Source: Bradyrhizobium manausense
GTDB taxonomy: Bacteria > Pseudomonadota > Alphaproteobacteria > Rhizobiales > Xanthobacteraceae
DNA: 64,000 nt
Direction of reading: 5' to 3'
Assembly: GCF_018129685.1 (NCBI RefSeq)
Contig: NZ_JAFCLG010000017.1
Location: 1-64,000, forward strand
The translations under genes were made by a program, and so were the position numbers. The notes under the pieces were generated by a model. The model saw only the letters and a program-made list of their open reading frames with translations. It was not told where the DNA came from and did no database searches. Position 1 is the stretch's first letter; each line of letters starts with the position of its first letter. Positions 33,739 to 42,512 of the stretch are shown here, piece after piece.

Positions 33739-34980
33739 TCAGGCGCGCGTTGCCGCAGGCGCCTCGAACACCTTGCCGCGGGTTTCCGGCAGCAGCAGCA
33801 CGGCGATCAGCACCAGTGCATAGGCAAAAGCCGCATCGATGCCGATCGCGGGCCCAAGTCCGATGCGATCGCCGAGGAAGCCGACCAGGAAGGGAAATGC
33901 GGCGGAAACCACGCGGCCGAAATTGTAGCAGAAGCCGACGCCGGTCCCGCGCACGCCGGCGGGATAGAGCTCGCTGAACAACGCCGCCATGCTCGCAGGG
34001 ATTCCGGCCGAGAAGAAGCCGAGCGGAAAGCCGAGCACCAGCATCTGGCCATCGCTCAGCGGCGCGAAGATGTAGACGAGCACGGTGGCAATGCAGGTGC
34101 TGGCAAAGAATGCGACATTGGCCCGGCGGCCGATCCGGTCGCTGATGATTCCGCTTGCAACGCAGCCGCAGAAGAACGCGATGATGATGACGGCGAGATA
34201 GCCGCTCGAGCCGAGCACCGACAAATGCCGCACCTCGCGCAGATAGGTCGGCAGGAAGGTCGTGAGCGCAGCGTAGCCGCCATGGGCGCCGATGCCGAAC
34301 AGGCCGCCGACCAGCGTCGAGCGCAGCACGTCGGGATGGAAGATGCCCGACAGCGTGGCAAAGAACGGTGTCTCCTCGCGCGCGACGGCACGCGGCGGCT
34401 CCTTCAGTCCACGGCGGATGAAGATGATGAGCAGTGCCGGCAGCAACCCGATCGCGAACAGGATCCGCCAGGCGATATCGGCCGGTGCATAGGTGAAGAC
34501 AAGGGCCGACAGGAGGACAGCCGCACCCCAGCCGACAGCCCACGCGCTCTGCACCGTGCCCAGCGCCCTGCCGCGATGCTCGGGACGGATGATCTCGGCC
34601 ATCAGCACCGCGCCGCAAGCCCATTCGGCGCCAAAGCCGAGGCCCTGGATCGCCTTGAGCACCAGGAGCTGGGTGTAGCTCATCGCAAAGGCACTGGCGA
34701 AGGTCGCCAGCGCAAAGGTCGCGACCGTGATCTGGAGCGCCTTGACGCGGCCAAAGCGATCGCCGAGCGCGCCGCCGAGCCAGCCGCCGAACGCGCCGAA
34801 AAACAACGTCACCGAGCCGAGCAGGCCGGCATCGGCCTTGCTGATGCCGAAGGCCGCGATCAGCGCGGGGATCGCGAGGCCGAACATCTGGACGTCGAGC
34901 GCATCCAGCGCCCAGCCGCCGAAGCTCGCCCAGAACGTGCGCCGCTCCAGCGGCGAGCTCTCACTGTACCAGTTCGACAT
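33739..34980 (-). CDS. MFS transporter, aromatic acid/H+ symporter-like
   Basis: The 413-residue membrane protein has twelve likely helices and the sugar/aromatic-acid MFS marks: GGWLGGALGDRFGRVKAL (loop 2-3), RRGLKEPPRA at the central loop and the end motif LLPETRGK. It resembles the AAHS (PcaK/BenK) group that imports aromatic acids. ATG 34980 (MSNWYSESSP) fits the family; an upstream ATG at 35001 is possible. It lies between a TAT-exported amidohydrolase and a GntR regulator and probably imports the product or substrate of that enzyme. Confidence 0.84.
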   Translation of the reverse strand: MSNWYSESSPLERRTFWASFGGWALDALDVQMFGLAIPALIAAFGISKADAGLLGSVTLFFGAFGGWLGGALGDRFGRVKALQITVATFALATFASAFAMSYTQLLVLKAIQGLGFGAEWACGAVLMAEIIRPEHRGRALGTVQSAWAVGWGAAVLLSALVFTYAPADIAWRILFAIGLLPALLIIFIRRGLKEPPRAVAREETPFFATLSGIFHPDVLRSTLVGGLFGIGAHGGYAALTTFLPTYLREVRHLSVLGSSGYLAVIIIAFFCGCVASGIISDRIGRRANVAFFASTCIATVLVYIFAPLSDGQMLVLGFPLGFFSAGIPASMAALFSELYPAGVRGTGVGFCYNFGRVVSAAFPFLVGFLGDRIGLGPAIGIDAAFAYALVLIAVLLLPETRGKVFEAPAATRA

Positions 34981-35030
34981 GTTTCCTACCCCTGTGTGCA
35001 TTTATTGTTTGATGTCGTTGAATTCAGCCG

Positions 35031-35762
35031 TCACCGGATCTCGGCGTGGTAGCGGAAGCGGTCCGCTGGCCCGCGCGAGCGACGCCATTCGATCGGCCGC
35101 CGCTCCAGGTCGAGCGCAATGCGCTCGATCACGATCAGCGGCGCGTGGGCCTCGAGGCGCAACAGCCGCGCCTGCATCTCGCTGGCGGTCTCGACCGTGA
35201 GAACTTCCTCGGCGGACACCACGACCTCGCCGCAGCGCTCCTCGTAGAGTGGATAGAGCAAGTCGCCGAACTCGGCCGTGTCGATCTCGAGAATTTTCGT
35301 GAAGCGCGACTGCTGCAGCCAGATATCTTCGGCGAGCAGCGGCACGTCGTCGATCAGCCGCAGGCGCGACAGGCTGATCACCGGCTCGCCAATGGGGATC
35401 CGCAGCGCGGACGCCACGGCGGATGTGGCCGGCACACTCTTGCGTCTGAGGATGCGGCTCTTCGGCACGCGCCGCTCGCCGCTCTCGGACTGGAAGCGGA
35501 AAAAGCGGAACAGCGAGGAGTTGAAGCGCGCGCGGCGCACGAAGGTGCCGCGGCCCTGCTGGCGCTCCAGCACGGCATCCGCGACGAGCTGGTCGATCGC
35601 CTTACGCACGGTGCCGATGGCGACGCCGTAATGGCCGCCAAGCTCGGCTTCCGACGGGATCGGCTCGCCCGGCCGCCATTCATTGCTGACGATCCGCGCG
35701 GCGAGGTCGTCGCGCAGGCGCTGATAGCGAGGCAGACGGTCGTCGCGCGAAACTGAATTCAT
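35031..35762 (-). CDS. GntR-family regulator (HutC/UTRA type)
   Basis: The 243-residue repressor has the GntR winged helix at residues about 10-78 (RYQRLRDDLAARIVSNEWRP, then GVAIGTVRKAIDQLVADAVL, GRGTFV) and a UTRA ligand-binding domain after about 95 (IGEPVISLSRLRLIDDVPL). HutC-type members respond to small metabolites. The ATG at 35762 sits three bases from a 16-base palindrome (35765-35780), probably its own operator. The transporter and amidohydrolase genes follow downstream on the same strand and are the likely targets. Confidence 0.87.
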   Translation of the reverse strand: MNSVSRDDRLPRYQRLRDDLAARIVSNEWRPGEPIPSEAELGGHYGVAIGTVRKAIDQLVADAVLERQQGRGTFVRRARFNSSLFRFFRFQSESGERRVPKSRILRRKSVPATSAVASALRIPIGEPVISLSRLRLIDDVPLLAEDIWLQQSRFTKILEIDTAEFGDLLYPLYEERCGEVVVSAEEVLTVETASEMQARLLRLEAHAPLIVIERIALDLERRPIEWRRSRGPADRFRYHAEIR

Positions 35763-35764
35763 AC

Positions 35765-35780
35765 AGTCATATAGATGACT
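35765..35780 (-). promoter_or_regulatory. Putative operator of the GntR regulator
   Basis: AGTCAT-ATAG-ATGACT is a perfect palindrome two bases upstream of the GntR start codon. Its position supports autoregulation. It is inferred from symmetry only. Confidence 0.5.
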
Positions 35781-35832
35781 AGATGAAAGTGGAGTCAAGC
35801 GCTACCTTAATACCGTTACCGGGCGCGTGAGA

Positions 35833-35858
35833 CCGGGCTGGCAGCTTCGCCAACCCGG
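35833..35858 (-). terminator. Possible hairpin terminator after the small exported gene
   Basis: CCGGGCTGGC and GCCAACCCGG pair with one G-T mismatch around six bases, 18 bases downstream of the stop at 35877 on the minus strand. It lacks a good T-run. Confidence 0.35.
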
Positions 35859-35876
35859 CCTCGTCTGTCCGGTTTC

Positions 35877-36077
35877 TCAGTTCGTCGTCTTCGGCATGCA
35901 CGGCGGCTCCTTGTAGGGAGCGGTCGCATAGGCCCCCACGGCCGGCGCCCTGACGCAATCGGCCGGCGCGTGTGCCACGGCGCGTCGCGCGGGCGCGGCA
36001 TCGCGGGCGGACGCGGCTTCAATTTGGTAGACGGCTGCGGCAATCAGGGCGGCCGAGACAAAGCTCAATCGGATCAT
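35877..36077 (-). CDS. Small exported protein
   Basis: The 66-residue product has a signal peptide (MIRLSFVSAALIAAAVYQIEA, cleavage near residue 22) and a short mature part with two cysteines (DCVRAP and PPCMPK), probably disulfide-linked in the periplasm. I know no family. It has its own promoter space of 116 bases, which holds a 13-bp inverted repeat at 36098-36126. Confidence 0.6.
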   Translation of the reverse strand: MIRLSFVSAALIAAAVYQIEAASARDAAPARRAVAHAPADCVRAPAVGAYATAPYKEPPCMPKTTN

Positions 36078-36097
36078 GGATTTTCTCCGCGTGACAT

Positions 36098-36126
36098 CAG
36101 GACGTCGAAAGAATTTCGACGTCCTG
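36098..36126. repeat. 13-bp perfect inverted repeat
   Basis: CAGGACGTCGAAA, then GAA, then TTTCGACGTCCTG. The arms are perfect. It stands between the adenylate cyclase stop (36194) and the start of the small exported gene (36077), both on the minus strand, so it could be a terminator of the first without a T-run or an operator of the second. Confidence 0.7.
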
Positions 36127-36193
36127 AGTGCAAGAGCGGAGGACAGCTGAAGATATTTCAGCGCGCGTCATCAAACAAACGCGAGCGCTCCCC

Positions 36194-37501
36194 TCATCCC
36201 AATTGAAACACCGCAACCTTTTGCTCGTAACCGCGCACGATCACTTCACCGAGCGCGACCGCATCCTTGCCGTCGTCGCCCAGCGCCTCGCGCACCGACG
36301 CGGAGATCAGAAGCTGCGAGCCGAACTCCTTGTTCAGCGCCTCGAGCCGCGAGGCAAAATTCACGGTGTCGCCGATCACGGTGTATTCCTTGCGCCGAGG
36401 AGAGCCGATATTGCCGGCGACGACCTCGCCGAAATGGATGCCGATACCGATCCGCAGCGGCCAGCTCGTCTGCGCGTTGATGCGATCCATCGCGGTCAGC
36501 ATGTCGCGGCCGGCGGCGACCGCACGATGCGCGGCATCGGAGGCTTCCAGCGGCGCGCCGAACAGCGCAAGAAAGCCGTCACCCAAGAACTTGTTCACGA
36601 TGCCGCCGTGGCGATCGAGGATATCGACCAGCACCGCGAAGGCGCCGTCGAGCCGGTCGACGACCTCCTGCGGCGAGCGCGACTGCGCGCCGGCGGTGAA
36701 GCCGCGGAAATCGACGAACATCACGGCGACGCGACGGATGTCGCCCGCAGCGCTGGTGCCCTCCGCCATCAATCGCTCGACGACCTGCGGCGACACATGC
36801 TGGCCGAACAGGTTAGTGACCCGATCGCGCGCGGTGGCCGCAGCGATGCTCGCGGTAAATTGCCGGCGCAATTGCGCACCGACGGATCCCGCCAGCACGC
36901 CGCAGACCAGGACGACGGTGCTGCGCACGGTGTGGAAGTAGATCAAGGGTTCGCCGGCGGCGTTCGCCGAATCGAAATACAGCGCGACCGCCAGGAGCTC
37001 GCTCGCTGCGACAAATCCCGTGAAGGTGGACAGCCAGAAATCGAGCCGCAGCGTCGAAAGAATGACGAAGATGAAATAGACCAGCGGCAATACGAAGCCG
37101 AGCGCAGGCCCGGCGCCCATGCTGCGGATCTGCAGGATCAGGACGAGCGTCGGCAGCGACGTCTCGATGAAGGCGCCGATATAGCGCCTGATCACCGGCA
37201 GGTCGCGATCGAGCTCGAGGTTTCGCCTGATCTGGATGTGGACCCAGACCTCGAACAGCAGAAAACCCGCCACGAGGACATATTCGCGGACCATGCCCTC
37301 GGTCCCGCGCCAGATCCGGTTCGAGATGGCAGGATCGATCACGAAGGTTGCCGTCAGCAGGACCAGCGTGACGAGGCCGGTGATGATCAGCGCCTTCACC
37401 CGCAACAGCTCGGTGCGCAGCACCTCGCGCATCAGCTCGTGCTCGAACTCCGCCGACAAGACGGCCTTCTGCCGGGCTTTCCAGCTCGCAAAGCTGACCA
37501 T
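36194..37501 (-). CDS. Membrane-bound class III adenylate cyclase
   Basis: The 435-residue protein has five or six N-terminal membrane helices (residues about 35-215, e.g. ALIITGLVTLVLLTATFVID) and a C-terminal class III cyclase domain. Metal-binding Asp residues are seen in VAVMFVDFRGFTAG and NKFLGDGFLALFG. The nucleotide-binding VIGDTVNFASRLEAL is typical of adenylate cyclases. It makes cAMP in the cytoplasm in response to an unknown membrane signal. The ATG could be 37501 or 37504, right after GGGGGA. A family A palindrome begins only 13 bases upstream of the start. Confidence 0.87.
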   Translation of the reverse strand: MVSFASWKARQKAVLSAEFEHELMREVLRTELLRVKALIITGLVTLVLLTATFVIDPAISNRIWRGTEGMVREYVLVAGFLLFEVWVHIQIRRNLELDRDLPVIRRYIGAFIETSLPTLVLILQIRSMGAGPALGFVLPLVYFIFVILSTLRLDFWLSTFTGFVAASELLAVALYFDSANAAGEPLIYFHTVRSTVVLVCGVLAGSVGAQLRRQFTASIAAATARDRVTNLFGQHVSPQVVERLMAEGTSAAGDIRRVAVMFVDFRGFTAGAQSRSPQEVVDRLDGAFAVLVDILDRHGGIVNKFLGDGFLALFGAPLEASDAAHRAVAAGRDMLTAMDRINAQTSWPLRIGIGIHFGEVVAGNIGSPRRKEYTVIGDTVNFASRLEALNKEFGSQLLISASVREALGDDGKDAVALGEVIVRGYEQKVAVFQLG

Positions 37502-37513
37502 CATTCCCCCAGG

Positions 37514-37592
37514 GTCATTCCGGGGCACGCGAAGCGTGAACCCGGAATCTCGAGATTCCGGGTTCGATGCTGTCGCATCGCCCCGGAAGGAC
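37514..37592. repeat. Intergenic palindrome, family A (copy 7)
   Basis: GTCATTCCGGGGCACGCG with the CTCGAGATTCCGGG inner arm, ending CCCCGGAAGGAC, where one base of the usual GGAATGAC has changed. It lies between the ABC permease stop and the cyclase start. Confidence 0.85.
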
Positions 37593-37607
37593 TTCGGCTA
37601 TAGTGCC

Positions 37608-38771
37608 TCAATCCAGGGTGCGGCGGAAGCGCGTCACGGCGATGGTCATGGCGACCAGCATCAGGATGGCGAGGGCGGCCGCGTCGAAGCGCAGATTGGG
37701 CATGGACGCGCCCTTCAGCATGATGGCGCGGACGATGCGCAGATAATGCGTCAGCGGCAGGCATTCGCCGACATATTGCGCCCAGGCCGGCATTCCCGCG
37801 AACGGGAACATGAATCCGGACAAAAGGATGCTCGGCAGGAAGAACATGAACGACATCTGGATCGCCTGCAGTTGATTTTGCGCGATGGTGGAGAACGTGT
37901 AGCCGATCGCGAGATTTGCGGCGATGAAAAGGGTCGAGAGCGCCGCCAGCAGGAACAGATTGCCGAGCACCGGCACGCCGAACAGGAAGACTCCGATATT
38001 GACGATCAGAAAAGCCTGGATGAAGCCGACCAGGATGTAGGGAACGATCTTGCCGAGCATCACCTCGACCGGCTTGATCGGCATCGACAGGAGGCTCTCC
38101 ATGGTGCCGCGTTCGATCTCGCGCGTCACCGATAGCGCCGTGAAGATCAGCATTGTCATGGTGAGGATGGTGCCGACCAGTCCCGGTACGATGTTGAGCC
38201 GCGATTCCGCGGCCGGATTGTAGCGCGCATGCGCGCGGATCTCGAACGGCATCGCCGGGGGATCGCCGATGTAGAGATCGTGCTGGAGCGCGGTCTGGAC
38301 GACCATGCCGAGCGAGCCGAGCGCGGAGCTCGCGGCGACCGGATCGGTCGCATCGGCCGCAATCAGCAGCGCCGGCCTGTCGCCGCGCCGCACCGCGCGC
38401 TCGAAGCCGCGCGGGATCTCGACGCCGAACAGCACCTTGCCCGATTTCAGCAGGTTGTCGAACTCGTCGACGTCGTGCACTTCGTAGACGAAGCGGAAAT
38501 AGGCGGTGTTCTCCAACGCCTTCAGGACCGAGCGGGCCAGATCGCTATCTTCCTGCAGCAGCACCGCGCTCGGCAGATGGTGCGGCGTGGTGTTGATGGC
38601 ATAACCGAACAAGAGAAGTTGCATCACCGGAATCGCCACGATCATCGCGAACGAGACGCGGTCCCGCCGAAGCTGAATGAACTCCTTTGCCATCATGGCA
38701 TAGGTGCGCCGCCAGAAGCCGAAGCGGTCGCGGATTTCCGGCGCGGGGCCGATTGTGCGGATGGAGCTCAT
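37608..38771 (-). CDS. ABC-2 type efflux permease (YhhJ-like)
   Basis: The 387-residue inner-membrane permease has one N-terminal helix (FAMIVAIPVMQLLLFGYAINT), a periplasmic domain of about 150 residues and five C-terminal helices with GFMFPFAGMPAWAQYVGECLPLTHY as the ABC-2 signature. It is the last gene of a TetR, fusion protein, ATPase, permease operon in which every pair overlaps by four bases. Together they should form a drug or bile-salt-type efflux pump. ATG 38771 gives the ATGA overlap with the ATPase. Confidence 0.88.
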   Translation of the reverse strand: MSSIRTIGPAPEIRDRFGFWRRTYAMMAKEFIQLRRDRVSFAMIVAIPVMQLLLFGYAINTTPHHLPSAVLLQEDSDLARSVLKALENTAYFRFVYEVHDVDEFDNLLKSGKVLFGVEIPRGFERAVRRGDRPALLIAADATDPVAASSALGSLGMVVQTALQHDLYIGDPPAMPFEIRAHARYNPAAESRLNIVPGLVGTILTMTMLIFTALSVTREIERGTMESLLSMPIKPVEVMLGKIVPYILVGFIQAFLIVNIGVFLFGVPVLGNLFLLAALSTLFIAANLAIGYTFSTIAQNQLQAIQMSFMFFLPSILLSGFMFPFAGMPAWAQYVGECLPLTHYLRIVRAIMLKGASMPNLRFDAAALAILMLVAMTIAVTRFRRTLD

Positions 38772-39697
38772 TGGAAATTGTCCGTGGAGCGGTTCATCAA
38801 TTCGATGAAGACGTCCTCCAGCGATGGATGCGATGTCTGCCAGTGCAGGCCGCTCCTCTCGCGCCACGGCGCGATGCTGGCTTCGAGCGCCGCGACGTCT
38901 CGGCCCGAGACGTGCAGCGAGGTGCCGAACGGGGCCACCATGTCGATCCCGGGTTTGCCGGCGAGCTCGGCGGCGAGGCCGTTCAACTCGCCAGTAACGG
39001 TATAGGTCGTCAGTGCGGATTTCGCGATCACCTCGTCGACCGTCCCGTGCGCCAGGAGATGGCCATAGGCGATATAGGCGATCTCGTGGCAGCGCTCGGC
39101 CTCGTCCATGTAGTGGGTCGAGACCAGCACAGTGAGACCATCGGCCGCGAGCGCGTGGATCTCGTTCCAGAAATCGCGCCGCGCCTTGGGATCGACGCCG
39201 GCGGTCGGCTCGTCAAGCAGCAGCAATTGCGGATTGGGCAGCGTGCAGGCCCCAAGCGCCAGCCGCTGCTTCCAGCCGCCGGAGAGCTCGCCGGCAAGCT
39301 GCTCCTCGCGGCCCGACAGCCCGAGCCGCCTGATCATGTCGCGCGCGGCGCCTCGCGCGTCGGCGAGCCCGTAGAGCCGGGCGACGAATTCGAGGTTCTC
39401 GCGCACCGAGAGGTCTTGATACAGGCTGAAGCGCTGGGTCATGTAGCCGACCTGGCGCTTGATCTTTTCGGCGTCCTTCAGGATGTCGTAGCCGAGGCAG
39501 GTGCCCTCTCCGCTGTCGGGCGTCAGCAGGCCGCAGAGGATGCGGATGGTCGTGGTCTTGCCCGAGCCGTTCGGTCCGAGGAAGCCGTAGATCGAGCCGC
39601 GCTTCACCTGCATCGACAGATCGTGCACGACCTCGCGGCCGCCGAACGATTTGGTCAGGCCCTTGACGTCGATCGCGATGTCGTTGCCTGCGTTCAT
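38768..39697 (-). CDS. ABC transporter ATP-binding protein
   Basis: The 309-residue ATPase drives the neighbouring ABC-2 permease. The Walker A motif GPNGSGKTT is near residue 39. LSGGWKQRLALG is the signature motif and LLLLDEPTAGVD the Walker B motif. DrrA/CcmA-like C-terminal sequence follows. Its ATG (39697) overlaps the upstream fusion-protein gene by four bases and its stop overlaps the permease start by four bases. Confidence 0.92.
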   Translation of the reverse strand: MNAGNDIAIDVKGLTKSFGGREVVHDLSMQVKRGSIYGFLGPNGSGKTTTIRILCGLLTPDSGEGTCLGYDILKDAEKIKRQVGYMTQRFSLYQDLSVRENLEFVARLYGLADARGAARDMIRRLGLSGREEQLAGELSGGWKQRLALGACTLPNPQLLLLDEPTAGVDPKARRDFWNEIHALAADGLTVLVSTHYMDEAERCHEIAYIAYGHLLAHGTVDEVIAKSALTTYTVTGELNGLAAELAGKPGIDMVAPFGTSLHVSGRDVAALEASIAPWRERSGLHWQTSHPSLEDVFIELMNRSTDNFQ

Positions 39698-40482
39698 CGC
39701 TTGTCCGCCACCGGAGTTTTGGGGTTGAGATAGATGCTGATGGGCTGACCGACGCGCAGCGCATCGGGCCGGGACGGTCGCGCCTGGATCAGATAGACGA
39801 GCTTGTTGCGCTCCTCGAGGCTGTAGATGACCGGCGGGGTATACTCGGCCGACGTCGCGATGAAGTAGATCCTTGCCGTGAGGTCGGCCGCGCAATTGTC
39901 GCAGGAGACCCGCACCTCATCGCCAACAGACAATTTCGGCAGCTCCGTTTCCGGCACGAAGAAGCGCAGCTTCATGTTGCCGGGTGGCATGATCGAGAGC
40001 ACCGGCCGCTGCGCCGCCACCATCTCGCCCTCACGGAAATAGATCTGCTGGATGGTGCCGGCAACAGGCGCAAACCCCTTGCGCCGCGTCAGCCGCGTCT
40101 CCGAAGTCACCACCCGCGCCTGCGCGACCCGCAAATCCGAGACGGCGGAATCCAGCGTCGCCTGCGTGCCCGAGCCGGTCTTGCGCAGGGCATCCGCGCG
40201 ATCAAACACCTGCTGCGCATTCGCCAGCGTCGCCTTGGTCTGGTTGAGATCGGCAAGCTGGAGATCGTCGTCGACCGAATACAGGGGATCGCCGACCTTC
40301 ACCACGTCGCCCTCGCGAATATCCAGTCTGGTCACCCGGCCAGCCTCGTCCGGACTGACATAGATCATGTCGGCCTCGACCCAACCCTGGAAGCCGGGGT
40401 CGCGCTTCTCCTTGCAACCGGCGAGCGCGGCTGCGAGCACGGCGGCCAATGCGATTGCAAGAATCCTTTGCGACGGCCTCAT
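39694..40482 (-). CDS. HlyD-family membrane fusion lipoprotein
   Basis: The 262-residue periplasmic adaptor has a lipoprotein signal (MRPSQRILAIALAAVLAAALAGC, lipobox Leu-Ala-Gly-Cys at 20-23), a lipoyl/barrel-sandwich half (RLDIREGDVVKVGDPLYSVD), a short helical hairpin and a beta-barrel (LRFFVPETELPKLSVGDEV). It would link the ABC pump to an outer-membrane channel, which is not encoded here. ATGA overlaps tie it to the TetR gene before and the ATPase after it. Confidence 0.88.
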   Translation of the reverse strand: MRPSQRILAIALAAVLAAALAGCKEKRDPGFQGWVEADMIYVSPDEAGRVTRLDIREGDVVKVGDPLYSVDDDLQLADLNQTKATLANAQQVFDRADALRKTGSGTQATLDSAVSDLRVAQARVVTSETRLTRRKGFAPVAGTIQQIYFREGEMVAAQRPVLSIMPPGNMKLRFFVPETELPKLSVGDEVRVSCDNCAADLTARIYFIATSAEYTPPVIYSLEERNKLVYLIQARPSRPDALRVGQPISIYLNPKTPVADKR

Positions 40483-41174
40483 GTCGCCCTCCGTTCGCCA
40501 AATATCAGATCGAGATGGACGCGCAGCATGTCCTGCGCATCAAGCGGCGCGTGCCGTTGAAACAGGCTCTGCCAGATCACCGCGATCATCGCGGGCGCGA
40601 TCAGGATCTGCGGATAGCGCGCGAGGTTCTTCTGGCGGATCTCGCCGCGGGCAATTCCGAGATCGATCAGCGCGCGCATGCCGGCGAGCCCGCGCGAGAC
40701 CACCTCACGGTAGTAGAAATCCGCAACCGACGGAAAACGCGGCCCCTCCGCCACGATCAGACGGACGAGATCGCCACGCCTGGTGCCGATCACCTCTTTC
40801 ATGAAATTGCCGGCAAAGCTCTCGATCAGATCGCGCACCGAGCCCGTCGGCGGCGGCAATGCGTTGAGCCGCGCCACCACCGGCACGATCACGGTGCGCA
40901 CCAGTTCCTCGAACATCGATTCCTTGTCCTTGAAGTGCAGGTAGATCGTGCCCTTTGCGACGCCGGCGCGCTTGGCGATGTCGTCGAGCCGCGTCGCGGC
41001 GAAGCCCCGGGCGATGAATTCCTCCATCGCGGCTTCGACGATGGCCGCGCGTCGCTCCGCTGCGCGCGTGGCGCGGTTCGACAAGGGCGCGGCATCTCCA
41101 CCGGCCCTGGAATTGGGAGTTGCGGCCTTGGCTTTTTTCCCAGCCGCAGCCGCCTGGATCAGCTTCCTGGTCAT
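40479..41174 (-). CDS. TetR-family repressor of the ABC efflux operon
   Basis: The 231-residue protein has a Lys/Ala-rich start (AAAAGKKAKAATPNS) and then a TetR helix-turn-helix at residues about 45-90 (FIARGFAATRLDDIAKRAGVAKGTIYLHFKDKE). The C-terminal part is a TetR_C ligand domain. It is the first gene of its operon, overlapping the fusion-protein gene by four bases. A perfect 18-bp palindrome lies ten bases upstream of its start, its probable operator, so it likely represses itself and the pump until a ligand binds. Confidence 0.88.
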   Translation of the reverse strand: MTRKLIQAAAAGKKAKAATPNSRAGGDAAPLSNRATRAAERRAAIVEAAMEEFIARGFAATRLDDIAKRAGVAKGTIYLHFKDKESMFEELVRTVIVPVVARLNALPPPTGSVRDLIESFAGNFMKEVIGTRRGDLVRLIVAEGPRFPSVADFYYREVVSRGLAGMRALIDLGIARGEIRQKNLARYPQILIAPAMIAVIWQSLFQRHAPLDAQDMLRVHLDLIFGERRAT

Positions 41175-41184
41175 TCGTAAATAT

Positions 41185-41202
41185 TGACTGACTAGTCAGT
41201 CA
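41185..41202 (-). promoter_or_regulatory. TetR operator palindrome
   Basis: TGACTGACTAGTCAGTCA is a perfect 18-bp palindrome, 10 bases before the TetR start at 41174. This sequence type is typical of operators of TetR efflux repressors. Confidence 0.78.
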
Positions 41203-41383
41203 TTGTCAACTGCCGCTTCGGGAAGTTGTATGGGACATGACTGGCCATAGCGGCCGTTTGCAGATCGCGCCTTTTGCCCTGAATGCGGCGTTCGCCGGCT
41301 GGCGACGGCGGCGTTTGACTGGAATCCTCGTGATGCAAGCCTAACGAGATTTGAGACGATGCCGCCGGGCCGAGGTCGAGATC

Positions 41384-42409
41384 TTAGCCAAAGTCGAGCA
41401 CCATGCGGCCGTCGATCTTGCCGGCCTTCATCCGCTCGAAGACGTCGTTGATCTGCGAGAGCGGCACCTTCGTCACTTCAGCCTTCACCTTGCCGTCGGC
41501 GGCGAACGCAATGGCCTCGTCGAGATCCCTGCGGGTCCCGACGATGGAGCCGCGAACGGTGATGCGTTTCAGCACGACATCGAAAATCGGCGTCGGGAAT
41601 TCGCCGGGCGGCAGACCGACGAGGCTGACAGTGCCTTTCCGGCGCACCATCTTCAGCGACTGGGCAAAGGCTGCTGTCGAGACCGCCGTCACCAGCACGC
41701 CGTGAGCCCCGCCGCCGGTCGCTGCCAGAACCTTGTCGACGGCATCGTTTGCAAGTGCGTTGACCGCAAGATCGGCACCGGTCTCGCGTGCCAGCTTGAG
41801 CTTGTCCTCAGCGATATCGATCGCCGCGACCTTGAATCCCATCGCCTTGGCGTACTGGATTGCAACATGACCGAGGCCGCCAATGCCCGAGATGGCGACC
41901 CACTCACCGGGCCGCGCGTCGGTCTCCTTCAATCCCTTATAGGTGGTGACGCCAGCGCACAGGATCGGTGTGACAGCAGCGAAGTCGATCGTTGCCGGCA
42001 GCTTTGCTGCAAAGGCCGCCGAAGCGATGACGTATTCGGCGAAGCCGCCGTTCACGCTGTAGCCAGTGTTATGCTGGTGCTCGCACAGCGTCTCCCAGCC
42101 AGTCTCGCAATATTCGCACGACATGCAGGCATCGTGCAGCCAAGCCACGCCAACGGCATCGCCGAGTTGCAGATTTTTCACGCCGGGCCCGAGCGCAGCG
42201 ACGATGCCGGCGGCTTCATGGCCGGGAATGAAGGGTGGCACCGGCTTCACCGGCCAATCGCCGGACGCAGCGTGCAGATCGGTGTGGCAGACGCCGCAGG
42301 CCTTCACCTTGACCAGGACTTCGCCGGGACCGGGCTGCGGCACCGGCACATCCTCGATCACCAGCGACTTGCCGAATTGTCTGACAACAGCGGCTTTCAT
42401 GGTCGGCAT
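41384..42409 (-). CDS. adhP: Zinc-dependent alcohol dehydrogenase (AdhP type)
   Basis: The 341-residue enzyme oxidises primary alcohols with NAD. The catalytic zinc ligands are Cys41 in ACGVCHTDLH and the His of PFIPGHEAAG; the structural zinc cysteines are in CMSCEYCETGWETLC near residues 95-109. The Rossmann motif ISGIGGLGHVAIQYAK is near 172-187. Length and sequence suit AdhP (propanol-preferring) enzymes. ATG 42409 has GGAG seven bases before it; ATG 42400 is an alternative. Stand-alone unit. Confidence 0.92.
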   Translation of the reverse strand: MPTMKAAVVRQFGKSLVIEDVPVPQPGPGEVLVKVKACGVCHTDLHAASGDWPVKPVPPFIPGHEAAGIVAALGPGVKNLQLGDAVGVAWLHDACMSCEYCETGWETLCEHQHNTGYSVNGGFAEYVIASAAFAAKLPATIDFAAVTPILCAGVTTYKGLKETDARPGEWVAISGIGGLGHVAIQYAKAMGFKVAAIDIAEDKLKLARETGADLAVNALANDAVDKVLAATGGGAHGVLVTAVSTAAFAQSLKMVRRKGTVSLVGLPPGEFPTPIFDVVLKRITVRGSIVGTRRDLDEAIAFAADGKVKAEVTKVPLSQINDVFERMKAGKIDGRMVLDFG

Positions 42410-42512
42410 CAATCTGCTCCATTGCATTACACAAGCAGATTAGCGATGCCGCGCGGCTCCCACTTGATTGGAGTCAAACAGCACAAATTTATTGATCGCA
42501 AATGCGACGATG

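Noticed and set aside
33706..35052. 448-codon plus-strand frame opposite the MFS transporter
   Set aside because: Antisense shadow; the minus strand encodes a full twelve-helix transporter.
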